Assembly (NCBI GenBank): GCA_003535955.1
Contig: DPZM01000300.1
Span: 1-11,284 of the forward strand
Length of the DNA stretch: 11,284 nt
Reading direction: 5' to 3'
Source: Lachnospiraceae bacterium
GTDB taxonomy: Bacteria > Bacillota > Clostridia > Lachnospirales > Lachnospiraceae
This document shows, piece after piece, positions 1-6,903 of the stretch. Each line of letters starts with the position of its first letter. The stretch's first letter is position 1. The notes below the pieces were generated by a model. It was given only the letters and a program-made list of their open reading frames with translations. It was not told the DNA's origin and searched no databases. Position numbers and translations under genes: made by a program.

Positions 1-23
1 TTATTGCATATATGGCCCGGTAA
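1..23 (+). CDS. Possible C-terminal tail of an upstream gene (partial)
   Basis: Reading from base 3, the frame gives IAYMAR and then a TAA stop at 21-23, just before the murD ribosome binding site. This would fit the last codons of a co-transcribed upstream gene. In clusters of this kind mraY or a penicillin-binding protein gene often precedes murD, but six residues do not allow any family to be assigned. The open stretch could also be chance. Confidence 0.3.
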
Positions 24-33
24 AGGAGTTGAC

Positions 34-1383
34 ATGGATAAGGATAATGTTCTTGTTGTTGGAACCGGTATCAGCGGAATAAGTGCCTGCGACCTTTTGA
101 GGTCAAAGGGAGAAGCATGTGTTCTGTTTGATTCCAATGATAAACTGGATGAAGAGACTGTTCGGGAGAAGCTTAAGATCAGGGATAAGGTCACGATATG
201 CTTCGGAGATCTTCCGGATGGTATTCTCTCCACAGTTAAGCTTGCGGTATTAAGCCCGGGTGTTCCTGTTGATTCTTCCCTTGTGACAGGGCTTAAAGAC
301 GCCGGTATACCTGTGATCGGAGAGGTGGAACTTGCCTATCGTTATGACCTTGGGAGGGTTATGGCCATTACGGGCACCAACGGTAAGACAACCACCACTG
401 CTCTTACAGGTAAGATAATGTCCGATCATCTTGATAAGGTATTTGTTGTTGGCAATATCGGTAATCCGTATACGGGTGAGGTTATAGAGTCATCGGAAGA
501 ATCCGTATCGGTTGCTGAGATAAGCAGCTTCCAGCTTGAAACGATCGTTGATTTCAGGCCTTTCGTAAGTGCGATATTAAACATCACTCCGGATCATTTG
601 AACAGGCATCATACGCTGGAGAAGTATATTGAGGTCAAGGAGGATATCTGTAAGAATCAGACCGGTGATGATTTTGTTATTTTGAATTATGAGGATGAAG
701 AACTCAGGGATTTTGCCGCGCGTACAAAAGCAAAACCCGTTTTCTTCAGTTCTGCAACCGTCCTTGATGACGGCTTTTACTATAAAGACGGTTATATCTA
801 TATGTCTGAGGGCGGTAAGGCTGACCGCCTGCTCCATGAAGATGAGATGAACATCATAGGTATCCATAATGTAGAAAACGCTATGGCGGCTATAGCGATG
901 GCCCATGTATTCGGCGTTCCGATGGAGGATATCCTTAAATCCGTGAGGGAATTCAAGGCGGTTGAACACAGGATAGAATTTGTGGCCGAGAAAAATGGCG
1001 TAAGATATTACAACGACTCCAAGGGAACCAATGTGGATGCGGCAATAAAGGGAATTAAGGCTATGAACAGGCCTACCTGTCTTATAGGGGGAGGCTACGA
1101 CAAGGGCTCGGAATATGATGAGTGGATAGATGCCTTCGACGGTAAGGTCAAGAAGCTTGTCCTTATAGGCGCCACCAAGAACAAGATAGCAGAGTGCGCA
1201 AGGAAGCATGGCTTCAATGATTACGAATTTGCGGAATCCTTTAAGGATGCATTTGATATCTGCGTCAGGAATTCCGTCCCCGGTGACTGCGTCCTGCTTT
1301 CGCCTGCATGTGCCAGCTGGGGAATGTTCGATAATTACGAGCAGAGGGGAAATATTTTCAAGGAGTATGTGAACAGTCTATGA
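34..1383 (+). CDS. murD: UDP-N-acetylmuramoylalanine--D-glutamate ligase MurD
   Basis: This cytoplasmic Mur ligase joins D-glutamate to UDP-MurNAc-L-Ala using ATP, the second amino-acid step of peptidoglycan precursor synthesis. The 449-residue length is normal for MurD. The N-terminal Rossmann-like domain begins VLVVGTGISGIS. The ATP-binding loop GTNGKTTT is at residues 114-121. NITPDHLNRH is at 183-192, followed by K202, which aligns with the lysine carbamylated in the family. The C-terminal ligand domain has HRIE, YNDSKGTN, LIGGGYDKG and LSPACASWGMFDNYEQRG. The ATG at 34 is chosen because AAAGGAG (22-28) sits five bases upstream; an in-frame TTG at 4 has no such site. The stop overlaps the ftsW start as ATGA, so the two are likely translationally coupled. 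The family call is secure. Confidence 0.97.
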   Translation: MDKDNVLVVGTGISGISACDLLRSKGEACVLFDSNDKLDEETVREKLKIRDKVTICFGDLPDGILSTVKLAVLSPGVPVDSSLVTGLKDAGIPVIGEVELAYRYDLGRVMAITGTNGKTTTTALTGKIMSDHLDKVFVVGNIGNPYTGEVIESSEESVSVAEISSFQLETIVDFRPFVSAILNITPDHLNRHHTLEKYIEVKEDICKNQTGDDFVILNYEDEELRDFAARTKAKPVFFSSATVLDDGFYYKDGYIYMSEGGKADRLLHEDEMNIIGIHNVENAMAAIAMAHVFGVPMEDILKSVREFKAVEHRIEFVAEKNGVRYYNDSKGTNVDAAIKGIKAMNRPTCLIGGGYDKGSEYDEWIDAFDGKVKKLVLIGATKNKIAECARKHGFNDYEFAESFKDAFDICVRNSVPGDCVLLSPACASWGMFDNYEQRGNIFKEYVNSL

Positions 1384-2543
1384 GTCAGACAAGGGGGAGG
1401 CATAAAAAGAATAAAGACAAGACCTTCTTCGACTATTCGATGCTGTTCATCGTTATCTTTCTTCTGTCCTTCGGATTGGTCATGCTCTACAGCGTCAGCT
1501 CATACGGAGCATCTCTTAACTTCAACGATTCGGCCTATTATCTTAAGAAACAGGCCCAGGCGACTGTATTCGGTCTTGTGCTTATGGTCGTCGTTATGTT
1601 TATTGATTATCATTTCTGGCGTAAGCTGGCCATACCTGCCTATATAGTATCCGTGGCCATGGTGCTGATGGTGCTTTCACCGCTTGGCTATGAGGTTAAC
1701 GGTGCAAGAAGGTGGCTTAATGTCGGTATATCTTTGCAGCCTGCCGAAATAGCCAAGGTGGGTATGATCATATTCTTTGCGGCGTATGTATGTAAGATAG
1801 GCAGAAAAATACAGACACTCAGGGGAGTGTTTACGACAGTTCTTATGGGTGTGCCTATTTCGGTGCTGGTTCTTACTGTTACGGATAATCTGAGTACGGC
1901 TATAATCATATTCGGTATAATCGCAATGATGGTCTTCGTGGCGACTCCGAATTATAAGGAATACTTCATTCTGGGAGGCGTTCTTGCCGGGGTGGCTGCC
2001 TTATTTGTTTATCTGGTAAAAAAGGGTGTACTTACATCGGAGTTATCCTACAGGTTCGGGCGTATAGAAGCCTGGCTCAATCCGGAAGCTTATTCCGGTA
2101 CCACGGGTTTTCAGACACTTCAGGCCCTTTATGCGATCGGTTCGGGAGAGATATTCGGTAAGGGACTGGGGCAGAGTATGCAGAAGCTGGGGTTTGTACC
2201 CGAGGCCCAGAATGATATGGTTTTCTCGATCATATGCGAGGAATTGGGGCTTTTCGGCGCCTTTATGGTCCTGCTTATGTTTGTGCTCCTCATTTGGCGT
2301 TTTCTTGTAGTTGCCAATAATGCTGTTGATATGTATGGAGCTCTCCTTGTTGTCGGGGTCATGGCGCATATTTCGCTCCAGGTTATCTTAAATGTCGCTG
2401 TTGTTACCAATACCATACCCAATACGGGTATAACACTGCCTTTTATAAGCTATGGCGGCAGTGCCGTGGTGTTTCTTCTTATCGAGATCGGTCTGGTGTT
2501 TTCTGTTTCCCGTGCAATAAAGCTTAAAAATGCGGGAGAATGA
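1380..2543 (+). CDS. ftsW: Septal peptidoglycan glycosyltransferase FtsW (SEDS family)
   Basis: This is a polytopic membrane protein of 387 residues that polymerises lipid II into glycan strands at the septum with its partner class B penicillin-binding protein. About nine or ten hydrophobic segments are visible, the first around residues 19-40. SEDS hallmarks are RRWLNVGISLQPAEIAK, FGKGLGQS, PEAQNDMVFSIICEELG with D279 at the position of the catalytic aspartate of the family, and the C-terminal NTGITLPFISYGGS. RodA and SpoVE share this fold; the division-cluster position favours FtsW, though a SpoVE-type role cannot be excluded. The start overlaps the murD stop (ATGA). No strong ribosome binding site lies at the usual distance, which suggests coupling to murD. 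MurG, which often follows ftsW, is absent here. Confidence 0.94.
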   Translation: MSQTRGRHKKNKDKTFFDYSMLFIVIFLLSFGLVMLYSVSSYGASLNFNDSAYYLKKQAQATVFGLVLMVVVMFIDYHFWRKLAIPAYIVSVAMVLMVLSPLGYEVNGARRWLNVGISLQPAEIAKVGMIIFFAAYVCKIGRKIQTLRGVFTTVLMGVPISVLVLTVTDNLSTAIIIFGIIAMMVFVATPNYKEYFILGGVLAGVAALFVYLVKKGVLTSELSYRFGRIEAWLNPEAYSGTTGFQTLQALYAIGSGEIFGKGLGQSMQKLGFVPEAQNDMVFSIICEELGLFGAFMVLLMFVLLIWRFLVVANNAVDMYGALLVVGVMAHISLQVILNVAVVTNTIPNTGITLPFISYGGSAVVFLLIEIGLVFSVSRAIKLKNAGE

Positions 2544-2551
2544 GGTTTTTC

Positions 2552-3298
2552 ATGGCTGTTGATTATTCCGCAAACCCGGAGAAGAAGAGCGGGATCGGCT
2601 GGCTCCTTTTTTTTCTGATTTCGCTTGTTATAATAAGTGTCGGCATAATTGTCGTAAAACAACAATTTACGATAACATCGGTTGAGATAACCGGGAACGA
2701 ACATTATACTGCGGACCAGATAGAAAATCAGGTCCTTCGGGGTAAGTACGGGCATAATTCAATATATCTGTATGTGAAAGGGAGGCTCGGATACACCGAT
2801 GATATTCCTTTCGTTGAGAAAATGGATGTAGAGATCGTATCTCCGACGCATGTCAAAATACGTGTCTATGAAAAGGCGGTTGCAGGATATGTGGAATATC
2901 TGGGACACTATCTCTATTTTGACAAGGATGGTATAGTTGTCGAAAGTTCAACCCAGGAGGTCAACGGAATCCCCTTTGTAACCGGCCTTGATTTTAACTA
3001 TGTGACCCTTCACGAGAAACTTCCTGTGGAGAACGAGGATGTTTTCAGGCTTATCCTGAATATTACCCAGCTTCTGACCAAGTATAAGATAAGCACAGAT
3101 AAGATATATTTTGACAAGAACTACAAGATCACCCTTTATTTCGGGGATGTACGCGTATTTCTGGGCACAAGTGAATACATAGATGAGAAAATAAACAGGC
3201 TTAGATTTGTCATGCCGGAGCTTGAAGGTCACTCGGGTACACTCCATATGGAAAACTATACGGGAGAGGGCGACAAGTTCACCTTTACCAAGGAATAG
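2552..3298 (+). CDS. ftsQ: Cell division protein FtsQ/DivIB
   Basis: This is a bitopic divisome protein of 248 residues that connects the cytoplasmic ring to the extracytoplasmic synthase through FtsB/DivIC and FtsL. A short cytoplasmic N terminus is followed by one membrane segment at about residues 16-35. A POTRA domain then starts near FTITSVEITGNEHYTADQI (about 39-57), followed by the beta-rich FtsQ domain with VEIVSPTHVKIRVYEKAVAGYVE and YLYFDKDG. The ATG at 2552 is preferred because TGAGG lies six bases upstream. The alternative ATG at 2540 overlaps the ftsW stop as ATGA and adds only MRFF, but its purine stretch is too close to the codon. Identification rests on membrane topology, POTRA-like sequence and position between ftsW and ftsZ. 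No terminator is visible after it. Confidence 0.9.
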   Translation: MAVDYSANPEKKSGIGWLLFFLISLVIISVGIIVVKQQFTITSVEITGNEHYTADQIENQVLRGKYGHNSIYLYVKGRLGYTDDIPFVEKMDVEIVSPTHVKIRVYEKAVAGYVEYLGHYLYFDKDGIVVESSTQEVNGIPFVTGLDFNYVTLHEKLPVENEDVFRLILNITQLLTKYKISTDKIYFDKNYKITLYFGDVRVFLGTSEYIDEKINRLRFVMPELEGHSGTLHMENYTGEGDKFTFTKE

Positions 3299-3333
3299 CA
3301 GGCAAAAATCTCTTAAATGTGTATAAAAAAGTA

Positions 3334-3362
3334 TTGATAATTCTGTAAAATGATTATATTAT
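3334..3362 (+). promoter_or_regulatory. Promoter of ftsZ (housekeeping sigma type)
   Basis: TTGATA (3334-3339) and TATTAT (3357-3362) are separated by 17 bases, an almost ideal sigma-A arrangement in an AT-rich gap between ftsQ and ftsZ. It would start transcription around 3369, giving a leader of about 40 bases. It gives ftsZ its own expression in addition to read-through from the murD-ftsW-ftsQ run. Confidence 0.75.
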
Positions 3363-3407
3363 GTTATATGAGTGTGGAGCAATCTATAAAAAGGGAGGGG
3401 CATCACT

Positions 3408-4892
3408 TTGCTGGAAATAAAAACTGATGTAATGGAAGCCGCAGCCAAGATACTTGTGATCGGTGTCGGCGGAGCCGGTAATAATGCAGTAAACAGAATG
3501 GTCGAGGAACAGATCGGTGGGGTCGAGTTTCTGGGCGTTAATACAGATAAACAGGCCTTACAGATGTGCAAGGCGCCAAGACTTTTACAGATAGGTGATA
3601 AGCTTACCCAGGGTCTCGGATGCGGGGCTCAGCCGGAGATAGGTGAGAAGGCAGCGGAGGAGAGCGCTGAGGATATAGCCAATGCCATCCGCGGTGCACA
3701 CATGGTATTTGTAACATGCGGTATGGGAGGCGGAACGGGAACGGGAGCCGCACCGGTTATCGCAAGACTGGCCAAGGAGCAGGGTGCTCTTACGGTAGGA
3801 GTTGTTACGAAGCCTTTCAGATTTGAAGCAAAAACGCGTATGCAGAATGCTCTCGGGGGAATCGAGAAGCTGAAGCAGAATGTAGATACACTTATAGTAA
3901 TTCCAAATGATAAACTTCTTGAACTTGTTGACAGAAGGACCACAATGGCGGATGCCCTCAAGCTTGCTGATGAAGTCCTTCAGCAGTCCGTGAGGGGTAT
4001 CACGGATCTTATAAATGTTCCCGCTCTTATAAATCTTGACTTTGCAGATGTCAAGACCGTTATGGAGAACAAGGGTATCGCCCATATCGGTATCGGTTCG
4101 GCCAAGGGTGATGATAAGGCCATTGAAGCGGTTAAAATGGCGGTTAATTCGCCCCTTCTTGAGACAACACTTGCAGGCGCAAGCCACATTATAGTAAATG
4201 TTTCCGGTGAGATCACACTCCTTGATGTGGATGATGCGGTTTCGTTTGTCCGTGATCTTACAGGTGATGATGTGAACCTTATCATGGGTGCACAGGAGGA
4301 TGACAGGGATCCCGATACATGTACGGTTACCGTTATAGCAACCGGTATTGATGAATCGAGGATACAGAAGCAGGATGCATCCAAGCCCGTGTCGGCTCTT
4401 TCCGGAGCGGGAATGAGGAACTTTACAGGTTCCAAGGCTTATCAGCCGAGACAGTTTGCTACACCCGCAACCGGAATGGGAATGCAGGGCGGAGTTAATA
4501 ATATGAATCCGGGAATGACAGGCAGTATGCCCGTTAATCAGATGCCCGGTGCACAGCCTGCAGGCGGAATGACAGCCCCCATGGGTAATATGCCCGGAAT
4601 GAATAATTCCGGAATGGGTATTTCCCAGAATACGATGGGTATGACCCAGCCACAGTTCGGAGGGCAGGGAACGGCAGCTCCCTACAACTTCCAGAATACC
4701 CAGATGAATATGAATCCCCAGATGATGGGACATACGGGCAGCATGCAGGTTCAACCAATACCGGGTGTTACACAGAATACAGCTCCTTCACCTGAACCGA
4801 CAACATTCGGTGGTGGTTTAAGAGGCGTAGCACCTCTTACGAGCAGGGTTGAATCAAGACAGATTAAAATTCCTGATTTCTTAAAGAAGTGA
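3408..4892 (+). CDS. ftsZ: Cell division protein FtsZ
   Basis: This tubulin-like GTPase polymerises under the membrane into the Z ring and recruits the divisome. The GTP-binding domain shows VIGVGGAGNNAVNRM at about residues 17-31, the tubulin signature GGGTGTG at 107-113 and the T7 catalytic loop NLDFADV at 209-215. The C-terminal contact peptide RQIKIPDFLKK ends the protein at 494. The TTG start at 3408 is chosen because GGGAGGGG (3393-3400) lies seven bases upstream and the N terminus LEIKT followed by EAAAKI is typical of clostridial FtsZ. The ATG at 3432 has no such site. At 494 residues it is longer than usual because of an unusual linker: residues 349-462 contain no D, E, K or R, and 18 methionines, with Gly, Asn, Pro and Gln making up much of the rest. 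It has its own promoter and a strong terminator. Confidence 0.98.
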   Translation: MLEIKTDVMEAAAKILVIGVGGAGNNAVNRMVEEQIGGVEFLGVNTDKQALQMCKAPRLLQIGDKLTQGLGCGAQPEIGEKAAEESAEDIANAIRGAHMVFVTCGMGGGTGTGAAPVIARLAKEQGALTVGVVTKPFRFEAKTRMQNALGGIEKLKQNVDTLIVIPNDKLLELVDRRTTMADALKLADEVLQQSVRGITDLINVPALINLDFADVKTVMENKGIAHIGIGSAKGDDKAIEAVKMAVNSPLLETTLAGASHIIVNVSGEITLLDVDDAVSFVRDLTGDDVNLIMGAQEDDRDPDTCTVTVIATGIDESRIQKQDASKPVSALSGAGMRNFTGSKAYQPRQFATPATGMGMQGGVNNMNPGMTGSMPVNQMPGAQPAGGMTAPMGNMPGMNNSGMGISQNTMGMTQPQFGGQGTAAPYNFQNTQMNMNPQMMGHTGSMQVQPIPGVTQNTAPSPEPTTFGGGLRGVAPLTSRVESRQIKIPDFLKK

Positions 4893-4914
4893 TCATAGTA
4901 TTCATACAGTTTAA

Positions 4915-4948
4915 GGATCGAGCAGGCCTGCCTGCTCGATCCTGTTTT
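4915..4948 (+). terminator. Intrinsic terminator after ftsZ
   Basis: A perfect 12-bp stem, GGATCGAGCAGG (4915-4926) with CCTGCTCGATCC (4931-4942), closes a CCTG loop and is followed by TGTTTTAT. It lies 22 bases after the ftsZ stop, and only 15 bases separate its end from the next start codon. Confidence 0.88.
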
Positions 4949-4963
4949 ATAGGATAAGATGCG

Positions 4964-5242
4964 ATGATAGACCATAATACAATACTTTCTTTCAGCCATT
5001 ATAAAAAGGGCAAGGCCTTTACGGGAAGCCTGCAGGGCATGAGATACAGGATAGTAAAGGAACCGGCAAAGGAGGAGGACGACACGGATAAGTTCAGGGT
5101 TGAAACATGGCCTGAACCCCTCTGCTATGAGATGACCGATAAGGATAAGATCCAGGTTCAGTTTTTTGCCTTCAACCCTGATGGTTACAATGATCTTATC
5201 GTTTACCTTAATGATAAGAAGGCTGAATATAAAAGCAAATAA
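4964..5242 (+). CDS. Small protein of unknown function between ftsZ and nrdR
   Basis: The 92-residue product is soluble-looking, with no signal peptide or membrane segment. It begins MIDHNTILSFSHYKKGKAF, contains GMRYRIVKEP and RVETWPEPLCYEM, and ends in a lysine-rich tail after DLIVYLNDKKAEY. I do not recognise the family. Codon use matches its neighbours and the reading frame is much richer in sense-like composition than the antisense frames, so it is probably a real gene. The ribosome binding site is weak (AGGA at 4951-4954). The gene starts just after the strong ftsZ terminator with no clear promoter in between, so expression depends on read-through or on a promoter inside the ftsZ end. 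No function is inferred. Confidence 0.8.
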   Translation: MIDHNTILSFSHYKKGKAFTGSLQGMRYRIVKEPAKEEDDTDKFRVETWPEPLCYEMTDKDKIQVQFFAFNPDGYNDLIVYLNDKKAEYKSK

Positions 5243-5257
5243 CTTTCGCATTCGGGG

Positions 5258-5287
5258 TTGACATAATTCTTTATAATACTGTATATT
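5258..5287 (+). promoter_or_regulatory. Promoter region of nrdR
   Basis: A perfect TTGACA (5258-5263) is followed 18 bases later by TATATT (5282-5287). A perfect TATAAT lies at 5272-5277, but only eight bases from the TTGACA, so it cannot pair with it. Either box may be used. The leader to the nrdR start would be about 45-60 bases. Confidence 0.6.
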
Positions 5288-5293
5288 TAGTAT
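5276..5293. promoter_or_regulatory. Palindrome over the nrdR promoter, possible operator
   Basis: ATACT (5276-5280) and AGTAT (5289-5293) form an inverted repeat around an ATAT centre, overlapping both candidate -10 boxes. It resembles the NrdR box (consensus close to ACACTATATATAGTGT) but is two bases longer between the arms. Autoregulation by NrdR is therefore only a possibility. AT-rich promoter DNA produces such palindromes easily. Confidence 0.3.
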
Positions 5294-5340
5294 GGTATCT
5301 GAAGGGGATGCTCAATATATAGACGAGAGGGGAACTGAAT

Positions 5341-5790
5341 ATGAAATGTCCGTTTTGCGGTTATGAAAACACAAGGGTTATCGACAGCCGTCCTGCCGAG
5401 GACAACAATTCCATAAGGCGAAGGAGGGTGTGCGATGAGTGCGATAAGCGCTTCACCACTTATGAGAAGATAGAGACGATACCACTTATCGTTATCAAGA
5501 AGGATAATAACAGGGAGACTTATGACAGGACTAAGATCGAAGCGGGGGTTTTGCGCGCGTGCCACAAGAGGCCGGTTCCGGCATCTTCCATAAGCCAGCT
5601 GGTGGATGAGGTCGAGACTGAGGTATTCTCCTATGAGGATAAGGAGATACCCAGTGAAGTTATAGGTGAACTTGTTATGAACAAGCTTAAGGATCTTGAT
5701 GCGGTAGCATATGTAAGGTTTGCATCTGTATATCGCGAGTTTAAAGATATAAATACTTTCATGGATGAGTTGAAAAAAGTCCTCAATTAG
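5341..5790 (+). CDS. nrdR: Transcriptional repressor NrdR
   Basis: NrdR represses ribonucleotide reductase genes in response to ATP/dATP levels. The 149-residue length is standard. The zinc ribbon uses C3, C6, C31 and C34 (MKCPFCG and VCDEC), with the family motif DSRP at residues 15-18 and the basic stretch RRRR at 26-29 that contacts DNA. The ATP-cone domain follows, starting near PLIVIKKD and including DRTKIEAGVLRAC. The start is set by AGGGGA about eight bases upstream of the ATG at 5341. It appears to be its own unit, with a TTGACA promoter upstream and a sigma-D type promoter for the next gene downstream. No nrd structural genes are in the window. Confidence 0.96.
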   Translation: MKCPFCGYENTRVIDSRPAEDNNSIRRRRVCDECDKRFTTYEKIETIPLIVIKKDNNRETYDRTKIEAGVLRACHKRPVPASSISQLVDEVETEVFSYEDKEIPSEVIGELVMNKLKDLDAVAYVRFASVYREFKDINTFMDELKKVLN

Positions 5791-5810
5791 AATAAAATTA
5801 ATGATCGTGC

Positions 5811-5837
5811 TAAAGAATGTGACGAAAACGCCGATAT
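5811..5837 (+). promoter_or_regulatory. Sigma-D (sigma-28) type promoter
   Basis: TAAA (5811-5814), a 15-base spacer and GCCGATAT (5830-5837) reproduce the Bacillus subtilis sigma-D consensus TAAA-N14/16-GCCGATAT exactly. It lies in the gap after nrdR, about 54 bases ahead of the ATG at 5892, with a good ribosome binding site between. A housekeeping TATAAT overlaps at 5835-5840, but no matching TTGACA-like box lies 17 bases upstream of it. Control by the motility sigma factor is inferred for the next gene. Confidence 0.75.
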
Positions 5838-5891
5838 AATATCTGTACGGAAGAATTCGTATCAGTATGATCGTTAAGGGGATGATATATT

Positions 5892-6290
5892 ATGAGAATA
5901 GGGATACAGGGGCAATATGATCTGTATACCGGCTTTAATGCCAGGGAAGCCGTTTCAAGAATACCCGTGGCAGCTCCGGAAAACCGGGATGTTGAAGTAA
6001 AGAGCGTAGATGAGAGCGCTGCAAATACTTCGGATACGAGGAATGAGTCGGCTGCCGGAAACAGGAACGGTGATGTCAGTGAAATAGCAGACCGTCTGAA
6101 AACAGGTAACGGTTTTTCAAGTGTAGATAAGGCGGCAAGGATCAACGATTACGAAGTACAGAAGGCGTATTCGGATCTTGAGAAGGATGAATCACTCAAG
6201 CAGTATCAGTATTTCGTGGGACAGGGTGAGGTCATAGATGATTCCGAGGATGGGATCGTTATCAGGAAATCCGGATTTGATCTTTTCTGA
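5892..6290 (+). CDS. Unknown protein, probable member of the motility regulon
   Basis: The 132-residue product has no signal peptide or membrane segment. It begins MRIGIQGQYDLYTGFNARE. A central stretch at about residues 30-65 is rich in Asn, Ser, Glu, Asp and Ala and looks disordered, followed by a helical-looking part with NDYEVQKAYSDLEKDESLKQ. The C terminus is acidic and ends KSGFDLF. I do not recognise the family, and it does not show flagellin, FlaG, FlgM or FlgN motifs. The start is supported by AAGGGGA (5876-5882), nine bases upstream. The sigma-D type promoter in front suggests expression with flagellar or chemotaxis genes. The stop is followed by a hairpin at 6324-6351. The gene is likely real; the function is open. 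Confidence 0.82.
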   Translation: MRIGIQGQYDLYTGFNAREAVSRIPVAAPENRDVEVKSVDESAANTSDTRNESAAGNRNGDVSEIADRLKTGNGFSSVDKAARINDYEVQKAYSDLEKDESLKQYQYFVGQGEVIDDSEDGIVIRKSGFDLF

Positions 6291-6306
6291 ACACCCGTTA
6301 AAGGGT

Positions 6307-6312
6307 TATAAT
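6307..6312 (+). promoter_or_regulatory. Candidate -10 box upstream of yqeG
   Basis: A perfect TATAAT lies at 6307-6312, shortly after the stop of the previous gene. The bases 16-17 upstream (TTCTGA, TTTCTG) match a -35 box poorly. If used, transcription would begin near 6319, just before the 6324-6351 hairpin, and give a leader of about 60 bases to yqeG. Confidence 0.4.
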
Positions 6313-6323
6313 GTTTACATGTC

Positions 6324-6351
6324 AGAACACAGGGACTGTTCTCTGTGTTCT
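6324..6351 (+). terminator. Hairpin terminator after the 5892-6290 gene
   Basis: A 12-bp stem, AGAACACAGGGA (6324-6335) with TCTCTGTGTTCT (6340-6351), has one G-T pair and a CTGT loop, and is followed by TATTATT. The stem is strong but the T tract is interrupted. It may act as a terminator, or as a leader structure if the TATAAT at 6307 is used. Confidence 0.6.
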
Positions 6352-6381
6352 TATTATTGAACAGGATGACAGAGGTTTAAT

Positions 6382-6903
6382 ATGTTTGAGAACTTATATC
6401 CGGGGGAATATGTTTCTTCGGCATATGATATCGATTATGAAGCCCTCTACCGTAACGGTTACAGAGGGATTATTTATGATATAGACAATACTCTTGTCCC
6501 TGATAATGCACCTGCAGACGATAAATCTGTCAAGCTTATCGGGAAGCTTAAGGATATGGGATATTCATGCCTCATCCTGTCCAACAATGATCTTGACAGG
6601 GTTAAGAGCTTTGCGGATGAGGTCGGGGCAGATTATATCTGCAAGGCGGGCAAGCCCTCCGGCAGGGGGTATATTGAAGCCATGTCAAGACTTAAGACCG
6701 ATACCGGTACCACTCTTTTTATAGGAGACCAGCTGTTTACGGATATCTGGGGGGCCAACAGGGCCGGGATAAGGAATATACTTGTTAAGCCGATCGATAA
6801 ACGGGAGAGGATGCACATCATTTTTAAGAGGATCCTGGAAAAGTTTATTATGATATTTTACAGGAGAAGCCTTAAGAAACCGGCGGAGGTGACCAGGAAA
6901 TGA
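6382..6903 (+). CDS. yqeG: YqeG-family HAD phosphatase
   Basis: This is a 173-residue cytoplasmic haloacid dehalogenase-superfamily protein of the YqeG type (HAD subfamily IIIA). Motif I is DIDNT with D33 and D35, motif II is LSNND with S67, the motif III lysine is K91 in KAGKP, and motif IV is GDQLFTD with D116 and D121. All catalytic positions of an active phosphatase are present. The physiological substrate is not established for the family. In Bacillus, yqeG lies upstream of yqeH and aroE. Here aroE follows directly and yqeH is missing, which supports the assignment. The start has GAGG about seven bases upstream. The stop overlaps the aroE start as ATGA, and the C-terminal basic tail of yqeG carries the aroE ribosome binding site. 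Confidence 0.92.
   Translation: MFENLYPGEYVSSAYDIDYEALYRNGYRGIIYDIDNTLVPDNAPADDKSVKLIGKLKDMGYSCLILSNNDLDRVKSFADEVGADYICKAGKPSGRGYIEAMSRLKTDTGTTLFIGDQLFTDIWGANRAGIRNILVKPIDKRERMHIIFKRILEKFIMIFYRRSLKKPAEVTRK

Noticed and set aside
4..33. TTG at 4 as a longer murD start
   Set aside because: It adds MHIWPGKGVD through the ribosome binding site of the ATG at 34, has no site of its own, and MurD proteins begin close to the Rossmann glycine motif.
577..1209. Open frame of 210 codons on the minus strand opposite murD
   Set aside because: It is antisense to a certain murD, has no ribosome binding site of note and no recognisable motif.
3585..4754. Long open frame of 389 codons on the minus strand opposite ftsZ
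   Set aside because: It lies entirely antisense to a certain ftsZ. Its translation is rich in His, Cys, Ile and Ser with no recognisable domain, as expected for a codon-bias shadow.
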